Notes under the pieces: model-generated | The model's input: the letters and a program-made list of their open reading frames with translations, nothing else | Told to the model about the DNA's origin: nothing | The model's database searches: none | Assembly: GCF_028401385.1 (NCBI RefSeq) | Contig: NZ_JAQOMR010000001.1 | Span: forward strand, 4,132,501 to 4,196,500 | Origin: Marinicella algicola | GTDB taxonomy: Bacteria > Pseudomonadota > Gammaproteobacteria > Xanthomonadales > Marinicellaceae | DNA length: 64,000 nucleotides | Direction of reading: 5' to 3' | Position numbers and translations under genes: made by a program | Shown here: positions 47,551 to 56,943 of the stretch, piece by piece | How the letters are laid out: every line of letters begins with the position of its first letter | Numbering within the stretch: position 1 is the stretch's first letter

Positions 47551-48625
47551 TCATCCGGCATAGCCCTCGCGGCAAAGCCGTTCGAGCTCAGCCCGGTCGA
47601 TCGTGTCGAAGCCGAGGGCGGGCAGGAGGTCGTTGTCGCCGGCCAGGTCGTGGCCATAGGCAGCAGAAAAATCGCCGTGCCAGCCTCATGCAAGGTGGCC
47701 GGAACACCGGCCATGCGGCCCAGCGCGCTGGTTGAAACGAGTCCAAAGGGCACATCTTCAAGGATGTAACGGCTTTCGATCGTGGACGGCCCGAGCCCGC
47801 CGCGGCCCTCGGCATGCATCTCCTGGTTCATCTCCGAGACCGAGGCGAGGGGCACGTGGAAGGACTGCGAGAAATGCTCGCGCACCGTCTTCACATGCAG
47901 GCCGAATTTTTCCGCAATCGCCAGTCGTTCGGCATCCAGCGCCTCGATGAAGCGGCCAACCGCCGGGGTGATGTGTTCGCCCTGTCCCCAGATTTCGCCC
48001 TTTTCCATCCGTGTCAGGTTCATCATTGCGATGCCGAGATGGTTTTGCGGGTTCAGATTGGACAGTGCGATCGCCATCAGGCCATCGCGTTTGACGAAAC
48101 GGTCACCGAAAAGTTCGGTGCAGAGCATATGACCCTCATCCATCGCACTGAAGGGGACGGTTGCCATGTCGACCTTCTGGCGCACGGTATTGACCACGAC
48201 GGCGCTGTCGCCCTTGCGTCGGGCGGTCAGAAGCGTTGTGCCCCAGGCGATGATCGGCAATCTTTGCCGGCCTGTTTCAGCGCGCGCGACAGGTAAAGCG
48301 CTGCAAAGGAGCTGTGGGAGGAGATGATCACCGGTGTTGCGGGTTTCAGATGATCCACCATCGCATCGATTGCGGCCTTGTGGCCGTTCACCGGCATGGC
48401 GATCATCACGAGGTCAGCGCTGGCGACCGCATCTTTGCAGGAACCGGCGACATCCACCGCGCCTTCAAATTCCACTGCGCCGGTGGCGGTCAGCGCGGTG
48501 CCTTTGGCAAGTGCAACCGCTTTGGTTCCCGAAGGCGACCACAGGATCGGTGTATGGCCGGCATCGGCGATAAAGGCAGCAAGGCCATAGGCGTTGTTGC
48601 CAGCGCCGAGAATTGCGATTTTCAT
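47551..48625 (-). CDS. NAD(P)-dependent octopine/nopaline dehydrogenase family protein (two frameshifts)
   Basis: N-terminal Rossmann domain (MKIAILGAGNNAYGLAAFIA) and the octopine-dehydrogenase C-terminal domain with AIALSNLNPQNHLGIAMMNL, ITPAVGRFIEALDAERLAIA and SRYILEDVPFGLVSTSALGR. Shifts near 48265 and 47665 (T-run) each fit one missing base; the corrected end is DTIDRAELERLCREGYAG with a stop at 47551. Restored length is ~357 residues. The family reductively couples an amino acid to a keto acid, or runs in reverse to cleave opines. The adjacent Lrp regulator and PotFGHI-like importer suggest opine- or amine-related metabolism. Confidence 0.85.
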
Positions 48626-48647
48626 GATGTCTTCGAGCCTTTGTCTT

Positions 48648-49109
48648 CTACATGTAATTGGTGGGCAACGCGGTTGTGAATTTCATTTCCTCCATGGCGA
48701 TCGAGGAGTTGACGTCGGAAAATTCCAGCCGCGAGATCAGGTTCTTGTAAACCTGGTCATAGGTTTCAATATCGGGAACCACGATCCTGAGCAGGTAATC
48801 CGCATCGCCGGTCAGGCGATAGGCCTCCGTCACTTCGGGGATGTCCCGGATATGCTTGCGGAACTCGTCGAGCCATTCGATTGCGTGGCGCGGCGCCTTG
48901 ACCGAGATAAAGACTGTCATTGGTATATTGGCCATCTTGCGGTCGATAAGCGCGACCCGCGCCCGGATGAAGCCGAGATCCTCCATCCGCTTGATCCGCC
49001 GCCAGCAGGGTGTGTGCGACAGGCCGACCTCTTCGGCGATATCACTGACCGTTCGGTCGGCCTGGCGTTGCAGGATATCGATGATCTTGCGGTCGATCTG
49101 GTCAAACAT
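48648..49109 (-). CDS. Lrp/AsnC family transcriptional regulator
   Basis: 153 residues. The N-terminal HTH is FDQIDRKIIDILQRQADRTV-SDIAEEVGLSHTPCWRRIKR, with a C-terminal RAM/AsnC ligand domain (VTEAYRLTGDADYLLRIVVP). It lies upstream of the octopine-dehydrogenase-family gene on the same strand and faces the racemase/ABC operon across a 400-bp divergent region. It probably controls both in response to an amino acid. Confidence 0.93.
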   Translation of the reverse strand: MFDQIDRKIIDILQRQADRTVSDIAEEVGLSHTPCWRRIKRMEDLGFIRARVALIDRKMANIPMTVFISVKAPRHAIEWLDEFRKHIRDIPEVTEAYRLTGDADYLLRIVVPDIETYDQVYKNLISRLEFSDVNSSIAMEEMKFTTALPTNYM

Positions 49110-49508
49110 TCTATACGCTCCCCAATGTCACCGACAGGGCGGGACAAATCTCTCAGAATCATCTGAAAATTGAGATGAAAATTTCATTTATCAGGCTGTT
49201 TCGACAAAAACTGACGCCGAAATGGGGCAGCAGGTATGGTTTTATTGGTTGGTTGACCCTTGTCAAAACGTGGAAAATTTCGCATGGTCTGCCTAAAGTT
49301 TAGCGAATTGTATCTCTTGGGTAAAATTTGTGCATGAGTATGGAATTTATGTCAAGTTGCCGCTATGAAGAGAGTTTCCGCTTTTTGCGTCAATATGTAG
49401 GATGAAAATTCTGAATTACCTCATTTTTGTAAAAATGAGAAAACTATCTTCTGTTAGGTTCGGTACATTGAATATGTTCGTACCTGAAACAGAATTGAGA
49501 ATAAGACA
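49110..49508. promoter_or_regulatory. Divergent Lrp / racemase promoter region with palindromes
   Basis: 399 bp, strongly AT-rich for this genome and without a credible ORF. A 20-bp palindrome CTCATTTTT-GT-AAAAATGAG lies at 49420-49439, 70 bp before the racemase start. A shorter ATGAAA-A-TTTCAT lies at 49175-49187, near the Lrp start. Both fit the AT-rich dyads bound by Lrp/AsnC proteins. Confidence 0.6.
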
Positions 49509-50243
49509 ATGAAAAGGATAGGCCTGATCGGCGGCATGAGCTGGGAGAGCACCGCAGTGTATTACAAGCACATCAACGAGGAAGTCCGGCGTCTGATGGG
49601 CGACGGTCTGGCTTCATCGGATCTTTGCCTGCGCTCGGTCAACTTCTCGGAAATCGTTGCGCAGCAGAAGGCAGGGCGCTGGGATCTCGCCGCCGAAACG
49701 CTGATTGCGGTTGCCCGCGAACTTGAGCAGTGCGGCTGCGCCATGGTGCTGATCTGCACCAATACGATGCATATTCTGGCCGAAGATATTCAAGCGGCAA
49801 TCGACATTCCGCTGATCCATATCGCCGAGGTGACTGGGAGCGCCGTGAAGGATGCCGGTATGAGGCGACCGCTTTTGATGGCGACCCGCTACACCATGGA
49901 GAAGCCGTTCTATGTCGATTACCTGCGGACCCATTTCGGCCTCGATCCCGTTATCCCGGACGCCGATGACCGGACCACGGTGCATGATGTGATCTTCGAG
50001 GAAATCTGCTGCGGTGTGATCAGCAGGGCATCGCGCGAACGCTATGTCGAGATTGTCGGGCGCGCCAAACAAGCCGGTGCCGACTGCGTCATCTTCGGCT
50101 GCACCGAGGTCGGCCTTCTGGTTAGTCCGGAAGATTTCGATATACCGAGTTTTGACTCAACGCTGCTTCACGCCGAGGCAGCCGTACGATTCTCCTGGAA
50201 GAAGAACTTTCAGCGGAGGGGAAAGAAAGCCGGCCTCTTTTAA
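49509..50243 (+). CDS. Aspartate/glutamate racemase family protein
   Basis: ~244 residues as written. Two catalytic Cys motifs are seen: LICTNTMHI and VIFGCTEVGLL; the N-terminal pocket is GLIGGMSWESTAVYYKHIN. The family includes Asp and Glu racemases (RacD/YgeA) and maleate isomerases. The last ~15 residues are unlike the family, and a base may be missing near 50193 (frame reading SLEEELSAEGKESRPLL). It is the first gene of a plus-strand run leading into an ABC importer. Confidence 0.88.
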   Translation: MKRIGLIGGMSWESTAVYYKHINEEVRRLMGDGLASSDLCLRSVNFSEIVAQQKAGRWDLAAETLIAVARELEQCGCAMVLICTNTMHILAEDIQAAIDIPLIHIAEVTGSAVKDAGMRRPLLMATRYTMEKPFYVDYLRTHFGLDPVIPDADDRTTVHDVIFEEICCGVISRASRERYVEIVGRAKQAGADCVIFGCTEVGLLVSPEDFDIPSFDSTLLHAEAAVRFSWKKNFQRRGKKAGLF

Positions 50244-50319
50244 TGCATTAGGCTGGCGAAAAGCCGGCGTTCCAGCCGAGAGGGACTGGGCGCGGCATAG
50301 AAAAACCAGGAGATCGAGA

Positions 50320-51420
50320 ATGACATTTCGCAATCCGACACGGCGCTCTACTCTGAAAATGATGGGTACGGGTGCAGGCCTTCTCGCCGCACCGTCCATC
50401 ATCCGTCCGGCCTATGCGCAGGAAAACGTCCTGAACATCACCACCTATGACAAGTTCCTGCCCGACGATTTTATCGATCAGTTTGAAAACGATACCGGTA
50501 TCGAGGTCCGCATCCGCCTGACGGACGACCAGGGCAAACAATACAACTTGCTGGCCGCTGAAGGTTCCGACCCGACCACCGATATCGTCACCGTTGCCGG
50601 TCACCGTCTCAGCCAGTTCATGGCGTCCGATCTCCTTCAGCCGATCGATCCCTCCCGGATTACCACCTGGGACAATCTCGCAGGCCCGTACAAGGGCGCT
50701 CCGCAGCTCATCCGCAACGGTGAAGTTTTCGGTGTGCCGCTGCTCGCCGGTTTCGAGGGCATGGTCCGCAACACCGACTACACCAAGAAGTCCGACAGCT
50801 GGGACCTGATGTTCGACCCGGAATACAAAGGGTTTACCACCTACATCATCTCCGACTTCCTCTCCATCACGATGAAATATCTCGGCTATGACGGTGATTT
50901 CGTGTCCTATGTCGGCAAGCCCGAAGAAGCGCAGGCCGCCACCAATGCCGCGCGCGATTTCCTGATCGAGCACAAGGACATGGTCCGCAAGTTCTATGAC
51001 GGCGGCTCCGAGATGCAGCAGATGCTGGTCAACGAGGACGTCTATGTGGCCCAGGGCTGGTCCGGCCCTGCTGCCAAGCTGATCATGGAAGACTTCCCGG
51101 TGGAATTGTCGATCCCGAAGGAGGGCACCTACGGCTTCCTCTACTCCTTCAATCTCGTCAACCACGCGCCGAATGTGGATGCCGCCTACAAGTTCTTCTC
51201 CGCGCTTCTCGCCAATCCGGCAGTCGGTGCAGCCATGACGCGTCAGTCTGGCTTCGCAAGCGCCTTCGGCGGCGTCGACAAGCTGTTGTCCGATCGTGAA
51301 CGCGCCGCGATCGCGCTTCCGGAAGAACAGATCGCCCGCATCCAGTTCTTCGCGGAAGAAAACCGCGACATGAAGAACGAGATGATCGACAGGGCGGTTG
51401 CCGAAATCAAGGCAGCCTGA
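50320..51420 (+). CDS. ABC transporter substrate-binding protein, PotD/PotF-like (spermidine/putrescine class)
   Basis: 366 residues. The N-terminus has a twin-Arg-like segment (NPTRRSTLKMMGTGAGLLAA) with cleavage near AYA-QEN. The mature core includes LNITTYDKFLPDDFIDQFEN, GVPLLAGFEGMVRNTDYTKK and QGWSGPAAKLIMEDFPVELS. The PotD-type fold binds polyamines and related cations, but homologues also bind other amines. The frame is open further upstream, but the ATG at 50320 fits the signal sequence. It is followed by two permeases and an ATPase in the same order as potFGHI-type systems. Confidence 0.9.
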   Translation: MTFRNPTRRSTLKMMGTGAGLLAAPSIIRPAYAQENVLNITTYDKFLPDDFIDQFENDTGIEVRIRLTDDQGKQYNLLAAEGSDPTTDIVTVAGHRLSQFMASDLLQPIDPSRITTWDNLAGPYKGAPQLIRNGEVFGVPLLAGFEGMVRNTDYTKKSDSWDLMFDPEYKGFTTYIISDFLSITMKYLGYDGDFVSYVGKPEEAQAATNAARDFLIEHKDMVRKFYDGGSEMQQMLVNEDVYVAQGWSGPAAKLIMEDFPVELSIPKEGTYGFLYSFNLVNHAPNVDAAYKFFSALLANPAVGAAMTRQSGFASAFGGVDKLLSDRERAAIALPEEQIARIQFFAEENRDMKNEMIDRAVAEIKAA

Positions 51421-51492
51421 TCAGCGCCTGGCCGGGTGGACGCGTTCTGCCCGGCCGGCTGCAGCAATCGCCGCGCCGCAGCTTTTTAATGT

Positions 51493-52491
51493 ATGGATTT
51501 TCAAACAATGACCAAAGATGTTTTGGCCGGTAGCGGTCAGGGCGTGAAAAAGGGACGGACGCGCTACGCCGGATGGATCGGTACGCTGGCCCGTTCTCCG
51601 CTTTACCGCGGCACGATCGGCCTTCTGGCTGAAAGCCGGGTTGCCCGGCTTGCCGCCCTGCTTGCCGTTCCGCTTGCCTGGATTGCCTTTTTCAATATCG
51701 GCCCGATCCTGCAGATGGCGAATATTTCGCTGCTAGCCAATTACCCGCTGATGGATGGCGACGAGCCCGTCTACACGCTTTCCCAATATGCGCTGTTCTT
51801 TCAGGAAAGCCTCTATTTCATGCCCTTCCTGCGCAGCGTTGTGTTCTCCGTGGCGGTAACCGCGGCAACGCTGATCGTGGTCTATCCGGTTGCCTATTAT
51901 ATCGGCAAGGTTATCCGTCCGGCCTCGCGCAACAGGGCGCTCCTGCTGTTGCTGACGCCGTTCTGGGCAGGCGAGATCATCCGCGTGTTTTCCGTCATCA
52001 TGCTGCTGGCCAATCGCGGCGCCGTCAACGCGCTGTTGCGCGAGTTCGGCATCATCGACCGGCCGATCCCGATGCTTTACACCTATTTCTCGCTGAGCTT
52101 CGGCGTCGTCTACCTGATCGCGCTCTACATGCTGCTTCCGCTTTATTCCTCGATCGAGAAGATCCCGAACAGCCTGCTCGATGCCGCGTCCGATCTCGGC
52201 GCTGGCCCGTTGCAGCGCTTCCGCCGGGTCATCCTGCCCTTGTCGCGTGACGGCATCGTTTCGGGCTGCAGCCTGGTGTTTCTGACCACGATCGGTGTGT
52301 TCGCCGCGCCGCTGCTTCTCGGCGGCCCCAATACCGTGATTTTCCCGGAAATCATCGCCCAGCTTTTCCACGGTTCCAACGACAAATGGCCGGCCGGTGC
52401 CGCGTTCTCAATCATCATGCTGTTGATCTCGCTTACCACTGTCGGCCTGTTCGTGCGGGTTGTCGGCGGGCGCAATGTGAAACTGATGTGA
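51493..52491 (+). CDS. ABC transporter permease, PotB/PotH-like
   Basis: 332 residues with about six membrane spans. There is a basic N-terminal tail, VARLAALLAVPLAWIAFFNI as first span, and the EAA loop LLDAASDLGAGPLQRFRRVI. It is the first of two permeases in a polyamine-type importer. The ATG at 51493 has no strong ribosome-binding site; ATG at 51508 is an alternative. Confidence 0.9.
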   Translation: MDFQTMTKDVLAGSGQGVKKGRTRYAGWIGTLARSPLYRGTIGLLAESRVARLAALLAVPLAWIAFFNIGPILQMANISLLANYPLMDGDEPVYTLSQYALFFQESLYFMPFLRSVVFSVAVTAATLIVVYPVAYYIGKVIRPASRNRALLLLLTPFWAGEIIRVFSVIMLLANRGAVNALLREFGIIDRPIPMLYTYFSLSFGVVYLIALYMLLPLYSSIEKIPNSLLDAASDLGAGPLQRFRRVILPLSRDGIVSGCSLVFLTTIGVFAAPLLLGGPNTVIFPEIIAQLFHGSNDKWPAGAAFSIIMLLISLTTVGLFVRVVGGRNVKLM

Positions 52492-52502
52492 GGGGCTGAT
52501 CC

Positions 52503-53294
52503 ATGCGACTTTATATGAAAAATCCCCAGAACGTCTTCCTCACTGGTTTCTACTGGGCCTTCGTTGCCTACCTGTTCGTGCCGCTGATGCTGATGACGGC
52601 GATGAGCTTCAAGGATTCGAACTTCATCTCGTTTCCGATCGATAGCTTCACGATGAAATGGTATGTGCAGGTGGTTCAGGACGAGCAGTTCCTGAGCGCC
52701 GTCGGATATTCGCTGATGATCGCTTTTATCGTCACCGTCGTGGCGACTGCCATCGGCGTGTGGATCGCGCTTCTTGCCTCCAACGAGGCAATCTGGGGCA
52801 AGGCCCTGATCTTCGCGCTGGCCTGTCTGCCCGCCGTCGTACCGGGCATGATCCAGGCGATTTCGATGCGCATTTTTATCCGCGCGATCGATGTGCCGAC
52901 CGGGACCTTCGCGATCATCCTCGGCCATACGGTCCATGCCGTACCGTTCGTGGTGATCATGGCGATGACCCGGCTCAGGTCGATGCCGTCCAACCTTGTG
53001 GATGCTGCGCGCGATCTCGGAGCAGACAATTTCATCGCCTTCTTCCGCGTCACGCTGCCCTATCTCGGCCCGGCGCTGGTCGGCGGCATGATCTTCTGCG
53101 CGCTGACGAGCATCGACGACTTCGTGCGCACCTTCTTCCTGGGCGGCTACCAGACCACCCTTCCCATGCTGATCTTCGCCAAGATTTCGGGCGGCATGTC
53201 GCCGGAGATCAACGCCATGGCCACACTCGTCCTCATCGCCACCGGCGCCATCGGGCTTTATGCCGAACGCCGTGTCCGCCGTTCAAGGAACTGA
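52503..53294 (+). CDS. ABC transporter permease, PotC/PotI-like
   Basis: 263 residues, six spans, with the EAA loop LVDAARDLGADNFIAFFRVT. The start at 52503 follows GAGGGGC. It pairs with the 51493-52491 permease and overlaps no neighbour; the ATPase gene starts 1 bp after its stop. Confidence 0.92.
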   Translation: MRLYMKNPQNVFLTGFYWAFVAYLFVPLMLMTAMSFKDSNFISFPIDSFTMKWYVQVVQDEQFLSAVGYSLMIAFIVTVVATAIGVWIALLASNEAIWGKALIFALACLPAVVPGMIQAISMRIFIRAIDVPTGTFAIILGHTVHAVPFVVIMAMTRLRSMPSNLVDAARDLGADNFIAFFRVTLPYLGPALVGGMIFCALTSIDDFVRTFFLGGYQTTLPMLIFAKISGGMSPEINAMATLVLIATGAIGLYAERRVRRSRN

Positions 53295-53295
53295 A

Positions 53296-54366
53296 ATGCA
53301 ACCCCTCGTCCACTTCAAGAACGTCAACAAATACTATGGCAAGTCGCTTGCCGTGAACAATCTCGACCTCCAGATCGAGCGCGGCAAATTCGTCACGCTT
53401 CTGGGACCGTCGGGCTGCGGAAAATCGACGTCGCTGCGCATGCTCGGCGGTTTTGAGACGCCGTCGTCGGGCACGATCACACTCGACGGCAAGGATGTGA
53501 CCCATCTGCCGCCGCATCGGCGCAACGTCAATATCGTGTTTCAGGACTACGCGCTGTTTCCGCATCTGACGGTTGGCCGCAACATTGCCTTCGGCCTTGA
53601 GCTGAAGGGCATGCCGTCAGAGAAGATCCACGCACGGGTGATGGAGCTTCTGGAATTGGTGGAATTACAGGACTATGCCGACCGCATGCCCGACCAGCTT
53701 TCCGGCGGTCAGCGCCAGCGCGTGGCGCTGATGCGCGCGTTGGCGCCAGACCCGGATGTGCTTTTGCTTGATGAGCCGCTTTCCGCGCTCGATGCCAAGT
53801 TGCGCCACCAGATGCAGATCGAGCTGAAAAGCATTCAGGAAAAGACTGGCAAGACCTTCCTGTTCGTCACCCACGACCAAGAGGAGGCCTTGACCATGTC
53901 CGACCTGATCGTGGTGATGAACAAGGGGCGTGTCGAGCAGATGGGCGACCCTCACGCGCTTTATGCCCGGCCGGTCAACCGTTTCGTCGCCACTTTCATC
54001 GGGGAGTCGAATTTCCTCGATGCCGTGGTTCGCTCGGTTGATGGCAATATCGCCACGCTCGACTGGTGCGGCCATATCATCCACGCAACGCTGACTGGCC
54101 CGGCTGCCAAGGTCGGGAGCCATGTCACCGTGGCGTTGAGGCCCGAGGCGATCTACGCCGTCAGCGGCCAGCCGGACCGGAAGATCGCCTTGCCGGGCAA
54201 GGTCACCAACCGGCTGTTCAAGGGTAATTTCACCGCGCTGACCGTCGGGCTTCATGAAGGCCAATCGCTCGTCGCCCAGCTTGATCCGGTCGCGCTTGCC
54301 CATCTGGAGGGCGATGATGTGTGGATCGGCTGGCGCGAAGAAGACGCCGTAGTGCTCGCCGACTGA
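53296..54366 (+). CDS. ABC transporter ATP-binding protein, PotA/PotG-like
   Basis: 356 residues: Walker A GPSGCGKST, Q-loop VFQDYALFPHLTV, signature LSGGQRQR, Walker B VLLLDEPLSALDAKL and switch FVTHDQEEA. A C-terminal TOBE domain is present (VALRPEAIYAVSGQPDRKIA). Starts MQPLVHFKNVNKYYGK at 53296, 1 bp after the permease stop. It energises the importer of 50320-53294. Confidence 0.94.
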   Translation: MQPLVHFKNVNKYYGKSLAVNNLDLQIERGKFVTLLGPSGCGKSTSLRMLGGFETPSSGTITLDGKDVTHLPPHRRNVNIVFQDYALFPHLTVGRNIAFGLELKGMPSEKIHARVMELLELVELQDYADRMPDQLSGGQRQRVALMRALAPDPDVLLLDEPLSALDAKLRHQMQIELKSIQEKTGKTFLFVTHDQEEALTMSDLIVVMNKGRVEQMGDPHALYARPVNRFVATFIGESNFLDAVVRSVDGNIATLDWCGHIIHATLTGPAAKVGSHVTVALRPEAIYAVSGQPDRKIALPGKVTNRLFKGNFTALTVGLHEGQSLVAQLDPVALAHLEGDDVWIGWREEDAVVLAD

Positions 54367-54395
54367 AGCCTGCGAATTCGTGAAGGACTGAAGAC

Positions 54396-55841
54396 ATGAC
54401 CAATGAAAAGGCGCTGGACGCGCTGAACCAGCGGGTCCGGCAGGATCTCGACTATCTCAATTTTCCCTCGGCCAACTGGGTGAAACCCGTGTCTCCGGTC
54501 GATGGCAAGCCGGTCAGCGATATCGTCATCGTCGGCGCTGGCATGTGCGGGCTTGCGGCCTGGCTGCAACTGAAGCGCCAGGGCATGCATAGCTCCCGCA
54601 TCATCGACATGGCGCCAAAGGGCAAGGAAGGCCCGTGGCTGACCTATGCGCGGATGGAGACACTGCGCTCGCCGAAAAACCTGCTTGGCCCCGCGCTTGG
54701 TATTCCCTCGCTCACCTTTCAGGCATGGTACCGCGCCCAGTTCGGCACGCAAGCATGGGACGCACTTCACCGCATCCCTCGGCCGATGTGGCAGGAATAC
54801 CTGATCTGGTATCGCAAGGTTGTCGGCGCGCCGGTTGAAAACGGCATGAAAGTCGAACGCGTGATCCCGCGCGAAGACGGGCTGTTGACGCTTGAAATGG
54901 TCGATGGCGAGACCATCATCACCCGAAAGCTGATCTGGGCCACGGGCCGTGACGGTCTCGGCAAGGGCACCGTACCTGGCTTTGTCTCCGATCTCCCGCG
55001 GTCAAGCTGGGCGCATTCGGCCGACGAAATCGATTTCGACAGATGGAAGGGCAAGCGCGTCGTCGTCATCGGCGTCGGTGCATCGGCTGTCGATAACGCT
55101 GCCGAAGCGCTGGAGCATGGCGCAGCCGAGGTTCGTCTTCTGGCGCGGCGCAAGCAGATGCCGACCATCAACAAGCTGATGGGAATTGGTTCCTATGGGG
55201 TGACGGCGGGCCTGCCGGATCTGTCGCCGGAATGGCGCTGGCGCATTATGGATTACGGTGACAAGCAGCAGACGCCGGCACCGCACGGCTCCACGCTGCG
55301 CGTCAGCCGCCATGACAATGCGTTCTTCCACTTCAATTGCGGTATCGCGAAAATCAAACAGGACGGCGCCGAAGTGGTGATCACCACGGTGACGGGCCGT
55401 GAATTCTGCTGTGATTTTCTGGTTCTGGGGACCGGCTTTACCATCGATCCGATGGTGCGCCCGGAATTTGAGCCGTTCAACAGCGAGATTGCTTGCTGGG
55501 AGGACCGCTACACCCCGCCGCCCGAAGAGCAGAACCCGGGGTTGGCGCGCTTTCCGTGGCTGAATGACGATTTCTCGTTTGCGCCGAAGACGCAAGGCAC
55601 GTCAGCGTTCCTCGGTGATATCCACTGCTTCAACTACAGTTCGGCGATGAGCCTCGGCAAGGTGTCCGGTGACATCCCGGCGATCAGCGAGGGTGCCGTC
55701 TGGCTTGCCCGCGGTGTGGCCTCCAGCCTGTTCCGCAAGGACCTGGAGCAGCACTGGGAAGACCTGATTGCCTATGAAAAGCCGGAGCTCGACGGGTCCG
55801 AATGGGCCGACGCCGATGCCCACCAAGCCGAAAAGGCCTGA
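54396..55841 (+). CDS. FAD/NAD(P)-dependent monooxygenase-like oxidoreductase
   Basis: 481 residues with two Rossmann dinucleotide motifs: IVIVGAGMCGLAAWLQLK near residue 48 (FAD) and VVVIGVGASAVDNAAEALEH near residue 225 (NADPH). Homologous to flavin monooxygenases of the FMO/CzcO type. It is within the same cluster as the PotFGHI-like importer, so it probably oxygenates the imported compound. Substrate unknown. Confidence 0.85.
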   Translation: MTNEKALDALNQRVRQDLDYLNFPSANWVKPVSPVDGKPVSDIVIVGAGMCGLAAWLQLKRQGMHSSRIIDMAPKGKEGPWLTYARMETLRSPKNLLGPALGIPSLTFQAWYRAQFGTQAWDALHRIPRPMWQEYLIWYRKVVGAPVENGMKVERVIPREDGLLTLEMVDGETIITRKLIWATGRDGLGKGTVPGFVSDLPRSSWAHSADEIDFDRWKGKRVVVIGVGASAVDNAAEALEHGAAEVRLLARRKQMPTINKLMGIGSYGVTAGLPDLSPEWRWRIMDYGDKQQTPAPHGSTLRVSRHDNAFFHFNCGIAKIKQDGAEVVITTVTGREFCCDFLVLGTGFTIDPMVRPEFEPFNSEIACWEDRYTPPPEEQNPGLARFPWLNDDFSFAPKTQGTSAFLGDIHCFNYSSAMSLGKVSGDIPAISEGAVWLARGVASSLFRKDLEQHWEDLIAYEKPELDGSEWADADAHQAEKA

Positions 55842-55850
55842 AAGAATAGA

Positions 55851-56447
55851 ATGATGACAAAGAAAACCGTCTACTATTACCACGCCCTTTCTTCTCCATG
55901 GGCGTATCTCGGCTGGCCGCAGTTCAAGGCGCTGGTTGAAAAGCACGACCTTGATGTCGTCGTCCGCCCGACCCGGATCGTGACCGACAATGGCGGTGTA
56001 CCGCTGCGCTCGCGGCCGGAGCCGCGTCAGGATTACCATGCTGTTGAGCTTGATCGCTGGCGCAAGCGTCTCAACATGCCGCTGGTTTTGAAGCCGGCGC
56101 ATTACCCGACGAATAACGAGTTTTCTGCGCGTATGGTGATTGCCGCTGATCGCGAGGGACAGCCCGCGCTTGAACTTTCCCACGCCCTGCTGCACGCGCT
56201 GTGGAGCGAGGAACTGGACGTGACGCTGCCGGAAGTTCGCATCGACGTTGCCAACCGCATCGGTCTTGACGGCAAGGCGCTGCAGGCGATGGAGGAACAG
56301 CCGGAGATTGTTCAGGCCTGGCATGACAGCCATGCCGAAGCCGCCGCACGCGGTGTGTTCGGCACGCCGACCTGGATCTACAGGGACGTGCTCTACTGGG
56401 GGCAGGACCGGCTCGATTTTCTCGACGAAGCACTGTCTGCGGACTGA
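55851..56447 (+). CDS. DsbA-family isomerase/oxidoreductase (2-hydroxychromene-2-carboxylate isomerase-like)
   Basis: 198 residues of the DSBA (PF01323) fold without a CxxC: the thioredoxin-like start is YYYHALSSPWAYLGWPQFKA, with a helical insertion and a C-terminal GVFGTPTWIYRDVLYWGQDR. The missing active-site Cys and the SSPW motif point to the HCCA isomerase/GST-kappa branch rather than disulfide formation. Partner of the monooxygenase in an unknown degradation pathway. Confidence 0.82.
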   Translation: MMTKKTVYYYHALSSPWAYLGWPQFKALVEKHDLDVVVRPTRIVTDNGGVPLRSRPEPRQDYHAVELDRWRKRLNMPLVLKPAHYPTNNEFSARMVIAADREGQPALELSHALLHALWSEELDVTLPEVRIDVANRIGLDGKALQAMEEQPEIVQAWHDSHAEAAARGVFGTPTWIYRDVLYWGQDRLDFLDEALSAD

Positions 56448-56459
56448 AGGGAGAAACCA

Positions 56460-56942
56460 ATGGTCGATGTGATCGACAAGGCGCTTGGCGAAGATGCCGA
56501 CATTATCGCGCTGCGCAACCGGCGCGAAACGCTGAAGGCCAAGACGCAGGCAAGCTATGAGGCCGCTCTGACGCCGAAGGATCCCGGCAATTTCAGCTAT
56601 GCCATGCGTGCCGCCCTTGCCGCACGCATGTGCGCCCACTGGAAGGCCGGCGAGCTTGAAGCGCATTATCGCGATCTTCTGAAGAGCTACGGCGAAACCG
56701 CATTCGATGCCATTCCTGACCCGGCCTTCCGGGCGAGGGACTCTGATCCGAAGGTGGATGCGATCCTTAATCGTGTCGACACCGTCACGCTCTCGCCGAA
56801 GGAAGCGACGCGCGACGATGTGGAAAAGCTCTACGCCGTGGGGCTCGATGACCGGGACATCGTGACGCTGGCGAGCCTGACCGCCTTCGTCAATTACCAG
56901 ATCCTGGTCGTTGCCGGGCTCAAGATGCTGAGGGACCACTGA
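56460..56942 (+). CDS. Carboxymuconolactone decarboxylase-like (CMD) protein, Avi_7170-type
   Basis: 160 residues, helical, of the CMD/AhpD superfamily. It has a single Cys (AARMCAHWKAGELEAHYRDL) rather than the CxxC of active AhpD. It occurs immediately before a second CMD protein that does have CxxC; such pairs are known next to luciferase-like or ABC genes in rhizobia (recalled family Avi_7169/Avi_7170). Starts 13 bp after the DsbA-like gene, with GAAGGGAG as ribosome-binding site. Confidence 0.75.
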   Translation: MVDVIDKALGEDADIIALRNRRETLKAKTQASYEAALTPKDPGNFSYAMRAALAARMCAHWKAGELEAHYRDLLKSYGETAFDAIPDPAFRARDSDPKVDAILNRVDTVTLSPKEATRDDVEKLYAVGLDDRDIVTLASLTAFVNYQILVVAGLKMLRDH

Positions 56943-56943
56943 C

